Shown here: in pieces, positions 60,043 through 64,000 of the stretch
Layout: the number at the start of each line of letters is the position of its first letter
How positions within the stretch are numbered: the stretch's first letter is position 1
NCBI RefSeq assembly: GCF_021134715.1
Contig: NC_060026.1
Coordinates: forward strand, 14,499,001-14,563,000
DNA: 64,000 bases
Origin: Daphnia pulex
Taxonomy: Eukaryota > Arthropoda > Branchiopoda > Diplostraca > Daphniidae
Direction of reading: 5' to 3'
Notes under the pieces: model-generated
Seen by the model: only the letters and a program-made list of their open reading frames with translations
Database searches by the model: none
What the model was told of the DNA's origin: nothing
Made by a program: the position numbers and the translations under genes

Positions 60043-60812
60043 ATCCGAGAAATCGGCTGGACGAGTGCTTTAAGTTTATTCATTGAAAAATCGTCGTCAT
60101 CTTCCCGCTTTCGTCTATTTGGAGCGCTGCTTTTTCCCTTTAGCTCTTCCCATACCTCTTTGTGATGGAGTTCTAAATGTCTCCATTGATTTGGCGTGTT
60201 CTTGCAAGAACCTACAGTTTTGCAAATAACACAAACCCAATTGACTTTTATCCTCTTTCACTTCCTGGAAATATTGCCATAGCCCATATGGCACTTGTGC
60301 GACATTTCAAATTGACGACGACGACAAATCGCGACATTTCAAGTGACTTGAACTGACATTTCAATTCAAACCACTATCACAGACACAAACAATAGGCAGA
60401 AGATAATCTGGGCAGGTAGAACGATCAAGAGTTAATCACGAAAAAAACTTTCTATTTTTACCGCTAGATGGCGTTAATTCGATACTTCATGATACCACGA
60501 TATATCATGATTCTTGATATTCAGTCCGACGATGCCGATTCGGTGATATATCGATGTATCAACATCAGTATCACCAACACTAGTGTTCCGGAACAGTACG
60601 AGTTTGGCGTTCAGGGGAAGTGGTTGTACGTGCAGTTTCTTGGTTCCAATAATGATTTTCCATATGAACGTGTGTCTTAGACAGCATATTTAGAAACAGG
60701 TGAGTAATGATTTTAGAAATCTGAACTTCTTCAACAACAACAGCTCTCTAACTTTGAAACTTTCACAGCAACAGACTCTTGTATTGGAAGCAACAACAGG
60801 CAGACTAACAAA

Positions 60813-63800
60813 ATGACCGACACAAAATCATCTGATGATGTCATCGCCGTCAGTCGCGAAATGCCGCCATCTGCAAGTAAGACACCTTCTCCTGAGAAAG
60901 AGATTGTGCCTGCCAATCAGAAGAAAAGGAAACCACCGCCTACACTCGGGAAAAGTTTGGTTGGGCTCTGCAAGATTGCCGCCAAACACTTACCTCTGGT
61001 TGTTGGTGTTTATGCCATGGGGTATTTCAACTTCTCCATAGCCTGGATACTCGGCATAGTGGGAATCACGGCAGCTACAGATCAATGGAGAAAAGAGAGA
61101 AATTACAGAATGAGTACTGCCCGAGCTTCAGCTCTCTATTCTGATAAAGACGTTATCATGGCCCGGGTCAGTGATCTTCCTTCTTGGGTAAGTGCCAAAT
61201 CACTCTTTATCTTTTTTCTTTTAAAAATTTCATGTGACAAATTCTGATGACATACATCCTCATGCGCATACATATTCATATTTCTTAATGTGGGTGTTAA
61301 TGTGCTAGCTAGCTGCTGAGCGTTAATGTGATATCAGTAAACTACTATACTTTCTGTAGTTTATATTTTGGCACTATTCCAATTGACTGTATATACTAGA
61401 CAGCATCTGCCCTACCCAGAAAGCATTTCTATTTTTACCTTTCACTTTTTGTGTGTCTTGTTCTTTAAAGTTTCCCCTTTTTCTTTTTTCCACACAGGTT
61501 TTTTTTCCGGATTTTGACAGAGCAGAATGGCTCAATAAGGTAAATACCATTTATTTTCCTCGTGTTGTTTTTTCCGACTTTGTTTTTAGGTCAATAAATT
61601 AAGTCGGAAGAACATAAGTTGGCAATAGTTTATTTGTGATTTCCTGTAAACAAGGAAACAAATTCTCGCCAACTTGTTTGTACACGCCAACAATCTCTCA
61701 CATGGTTTGATTTTGTTTCTTTGTTTTTACATCAACAGATTTTGAAGCAAGTGTGGCCAAACGTTGGACACTACGTGAGGAACATCATTTTGGAAGCCGT
61801 TCAGCCTGGCATACGTGAAAGTTTGAAGGCCTACAAGCTGGGCGGATTCAAAATGGATAAGATTTCTCTTGGAACGATGGTATATAACTCTGAAAATAAC
61901 TTTTTGCAATCCACGTTTCCCCTAACCTTGGTATGTGTTGTATACAGCCCTTCAGAGTTGGCGGCGTTAAGGTTTACGATAAGAATGTCTCGCGTAATGA
62001 AATTGTGATGGATATGGACATTTGGTAAATTGCCACATATTCACCATCTTTTCGTCGAGAAAAAAATCTAATTTACCCTTTTGTTTTTAAATCTTTATTT
62101 CAGTTATGCAGGGGATTGCGACATTCGTTTTAGTATCAAAGGACTTAAAGGCGGTATCAAGGACTTTCAGGTATTCACGAGCTAAGCTATACTGTATACG
62201 TAAACAGAATCAATATATTCTCACACATGTTTCATTTCAATTATAAGATGTCAGGAATGCTGCGTGTGATTATGAAACCCCTAATTTCGCAAATTCCGCT
62301 TTTTGGTGGCATTCAAATTTTTTTCCTCAACAGCCCGTCTGTAGATTTCAATCTGATTGGCGTGGTAGACGTATTGGATATGCCTGGCTTAAAGTATATT
62401 ATTCACTTATTCATTACTATACTTGCTTCGATTTGCTTTAACATTCAATTGAAATGTTTCACAAAATGTCGTACTCATTTTTATTTTCATTGTGAACAAA
62501 TCCAGTGGTATTCTACGACGCGTAATTATTGAACAAATCGGGGCTTTCCTTGTTCTACCCAACAAACTAAGTTTCACGCTATCAGATGTCGTGTCGCCCA
62601 TCGTCGTGAAAATTCCCGAACCTTCTGTAAGTATCTCTCTTGTTGGTGCAATTAAGTTGTAATGGAGACGGCAAACAACAACTTATCTGTTGTTGCTGTA
62701 CAGGGCGTGCTAAGAGTCCGAGTCATCGAAGCCAAGCAATTGATGAAAATGGATCGCGTCTTGGGCATTGGAAAATCAGATCCCTACGCCATCATCACGG
62801 TCGGTTCTCAAGAGTTTCGCACTAAAACCATCTACAACACGGTCAATCCCAAATGGGATTTCTACTGCGAGGTAAGCTCTCAAGTTGTGCACGCAATCGT
62901 GAGGGGGGGGGGATGTTAAACTGGTCCAACAGACATAAAACTAAAAAAAGAAAAAGAAAAGTAGTCCACTAGATGATTCAAAAAAAGATAAATGTGCGTT
63001 TGTAAAAACAAAACAAAAGAATCCTGAAGTAATCCCGTATGATTGCATTTAGCCGAGAGAGTGCATTTTTGATTCCAAGTGTGCTGATGCGTTTCCAACT
63101 TTTTGCATTTGTTTTCTTTTTTTGCCACTCACGAAGTATGTTGTAAGCGAGCGAAGAAGTCAGCTCTGCTTTCTCAGAATGTTCGATCGCGATGAAACGG
63201 GTGGAGAGGATGATCCGCTGGGCAAGTAAGTTACACACACACACACAGCAGTTCATCCGGCGCCTCGTTTCGCCTTTTATATTCTTACATGTGCTGAGCT
63301 CCGCCCTTTTCCTTTTTTTTAAAATTATCCTTTGCCGTTGTTACATATTTCTTCTTTCATCTTACTCTTTTATTTTGTCACGTACTGTGCTACTTTTGTT
63401 TCACAACAGCCTCATTCCACGACGATTTCATTAATAGGTAAGTGTCTCAAAACCCCTTTTGCTGATGGTTGCACAATCGCCATTGTTTATTAAATAGTAA
63501 ATCTTCTAGTGCATGTTGCGCTTTGTGAAAGTTCTTTTTTGGTGGTTAGATCTTTCCTCTTTAATTGTTCTTAACATGCCTAGAAGTTTACATCGTTTGA
63601 ATGTTTAGTCTATTCAATTTTGTGGATACTTTTGACGTATGGAGTGTCCTTGTAAACCTTCTTGACAAGTGAGAACAACCTATAACTATTTCTAAGGCAA
63701 AAGTGGAGTCTTTGCGAGCCCAGAATTGTTTCATCCAAGTATGGGATTACGACGCCGGATTTCCCGGCATACAGAATGATGATTATCTAGGAAGGTGATT

Positions 63801-64000
63801 TCTCTTTCATTTCTTTTTTTTTTTTTTTTTCACTTTTCACTTGCTTCTCGGTTTCTTTTTTTCCAATTTCCCCGTCTGGTCTTTTCTTCGTTTAGTTTGT
63901 CTGTTTTTATTGCAAATTTTCGTTTCGCCCGTGGCTGTTTCCTAATTGGTTTTTTTAAAGCTTTTTGCCTTTTATTGCGACTCGCCGACAATAACCGGAA
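60813..64000 (+). CDS. Esyt2: Extended synaptotagmin (E-Syt2-like), partial at 3' end
   Basis: An ER-anchored lipid-transfer tether at ER-plasma membrane contacts. Exons: 60813-61187, 61498-61539, 61739-61879, 61948-62024, 62104-62170, 62248-62393, 62506-62626, 62704-62871, then alternative exons 63137-63225 or 63697-63794; phases agree. An untranslated exon precedes, with an acceptor near 60767. A hydrophobic hairpin lies at about 50-90 (LPLVVGVYAMGYFNFSIAWI). The SMP domain spans about 120-323 (WVFFPDFDRAEWLNK, ILKQVWPNVG, PFRVGGVKVYDKN, GMLRVIMKPLISQIPLFGG, LVLPNKLSF). C2A begins at 324 (GVLRVRVIEAKQL), with GKSDPYAIITVG and NPKWDFYCE. The remainder of C2A and further C2 domains lie beyond the window. 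Confidence 0.95.
63137..63225 (+). other. Esyt2: E-Syt alternative C2A exon, version a
   Basis: Encodes YVVSERRSQLCFLRMFDRDE and on to DDPLG; starts in phase 0 and ends with two bases of a codon. It covers the same C2A strands and third calcium loop as version b. Confidence 0.7.
63410..63437 (+). other. Possible 28-nt exon between the alternative E-Syt exons
   Basis: It is bounded by TTTCACAACAG and AG|GTAAGT. Spliced after version a it would add LIPRRFH and stop, giving a truncated protein. Both splice sites look good, but no homology supports it. Confidence 0.25.
63697..63794 (+). other. Esyt2: E-Syt alternative C2A exon, version b
   Basis: Encodes AKVESLRAQNCFIQVWDYDA and on to NDDYLGR; same start and end phases as version a, so only one can be used per transcript. 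Its start (EAKVESLRAQ after the junction) is closer to the usual E-Syt sequence. Confidence 0.75.

Larger units (their letters stand above)
59421..60596. repeat. Region bounded by inverted AT-rich repeats
   Basis: The left end (59432-59445) carries TAGTGTTGGTGATA and the right end carries its exact reverse complement, TATCACCAACACTA, near 60569-60582. Nearby both ends share CGATATATCATGAT-like words in opposite orientation. This may be a degenerate mobile element or two related satellite fragments. The inner 1.1 kb holds three tRNA-like copies. Confidence 0.35.

Overview
The window is animal nuclear DNA, most likely from a branchiopod crustacean such as Daphnia. Genes are compact, with many short exons and GT-AG introns of about 55-110 bp. 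The conserved proteins resemble arthropod orthologues. I assembled exons by hand from splice sites and checked that reading phase is kept across every junction. No database search was possible, so family names rest on recognised motifs and exon-by-exon resemblance.

Layout. 1-16957 (minus): a type II diacylglycerol kinase (delta/eta class; its 3' end lies beyond base 1), with one unusually long intron. 17677-19910 (plus): WRAP53/TCAB1, divergent from the kinase. 20-23.6 kb: no gene recognised. 23829-30773 (plus): a secreted 1,888-residue repeat protein of unknown family, with Pro/Gln/Ala, Tyr-Lys-Glu-Pro and acidic blocks separated by basic cleavage sites. 31665-33674 (minus): RRN3/TIF-IA, divergent from an ALDH16A1-like gene at 34064-36874 (plus). 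37308-38696 (minus): SH3BP5/parcas. 39745-43058 (plus): a four-PDZ Scribble-like protein without leucine-rich repeats. 43875-44723 (plus): a tiny four-exon gene of about 58 residues.

45.1-55.9 kb holds five paralogous genes (A, B, C plus; D minus; E plus) for small secreted proteins. They share a TATA box, a non-coding first exon, a signal peptide, a Ser/Thr-rich tract, two furin-type sites and a Cys-containing C-terminus. A tRNA-Leu(TAA) gene sits between C and D. 56139-57920 (minus): core 1 beta-1,3-galactosyltransferase (C1GALT1). 57.9-60.8 kb: intergenic DNA with three degenerate tRNA-like repeats and inverted AT-rich repeats. 60813 to the window end (plus): an extended synaptotagmin with two apparently mutually exclusive exons in C2A; it continues past 64000.

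How genes relate. The housekeeping genes (WRAP53, RRN3, C1GALT1, E-Syt, DGK, SH3BP5) are unrelated neighbours, often in divergent pairs sharing short promoter regions. The parts most likely to be undescribed are the five-gene secreted cluster and the repeat protein. Both look lineage-restricted, secreted and processed by proprotein convertases. The cluster proteins' Ser/Thr tracts are candidate O-glycosylation substrates; the nearby C1GALT1 gene makes that thought attractive, but adjacency alone is no evidence of a link.
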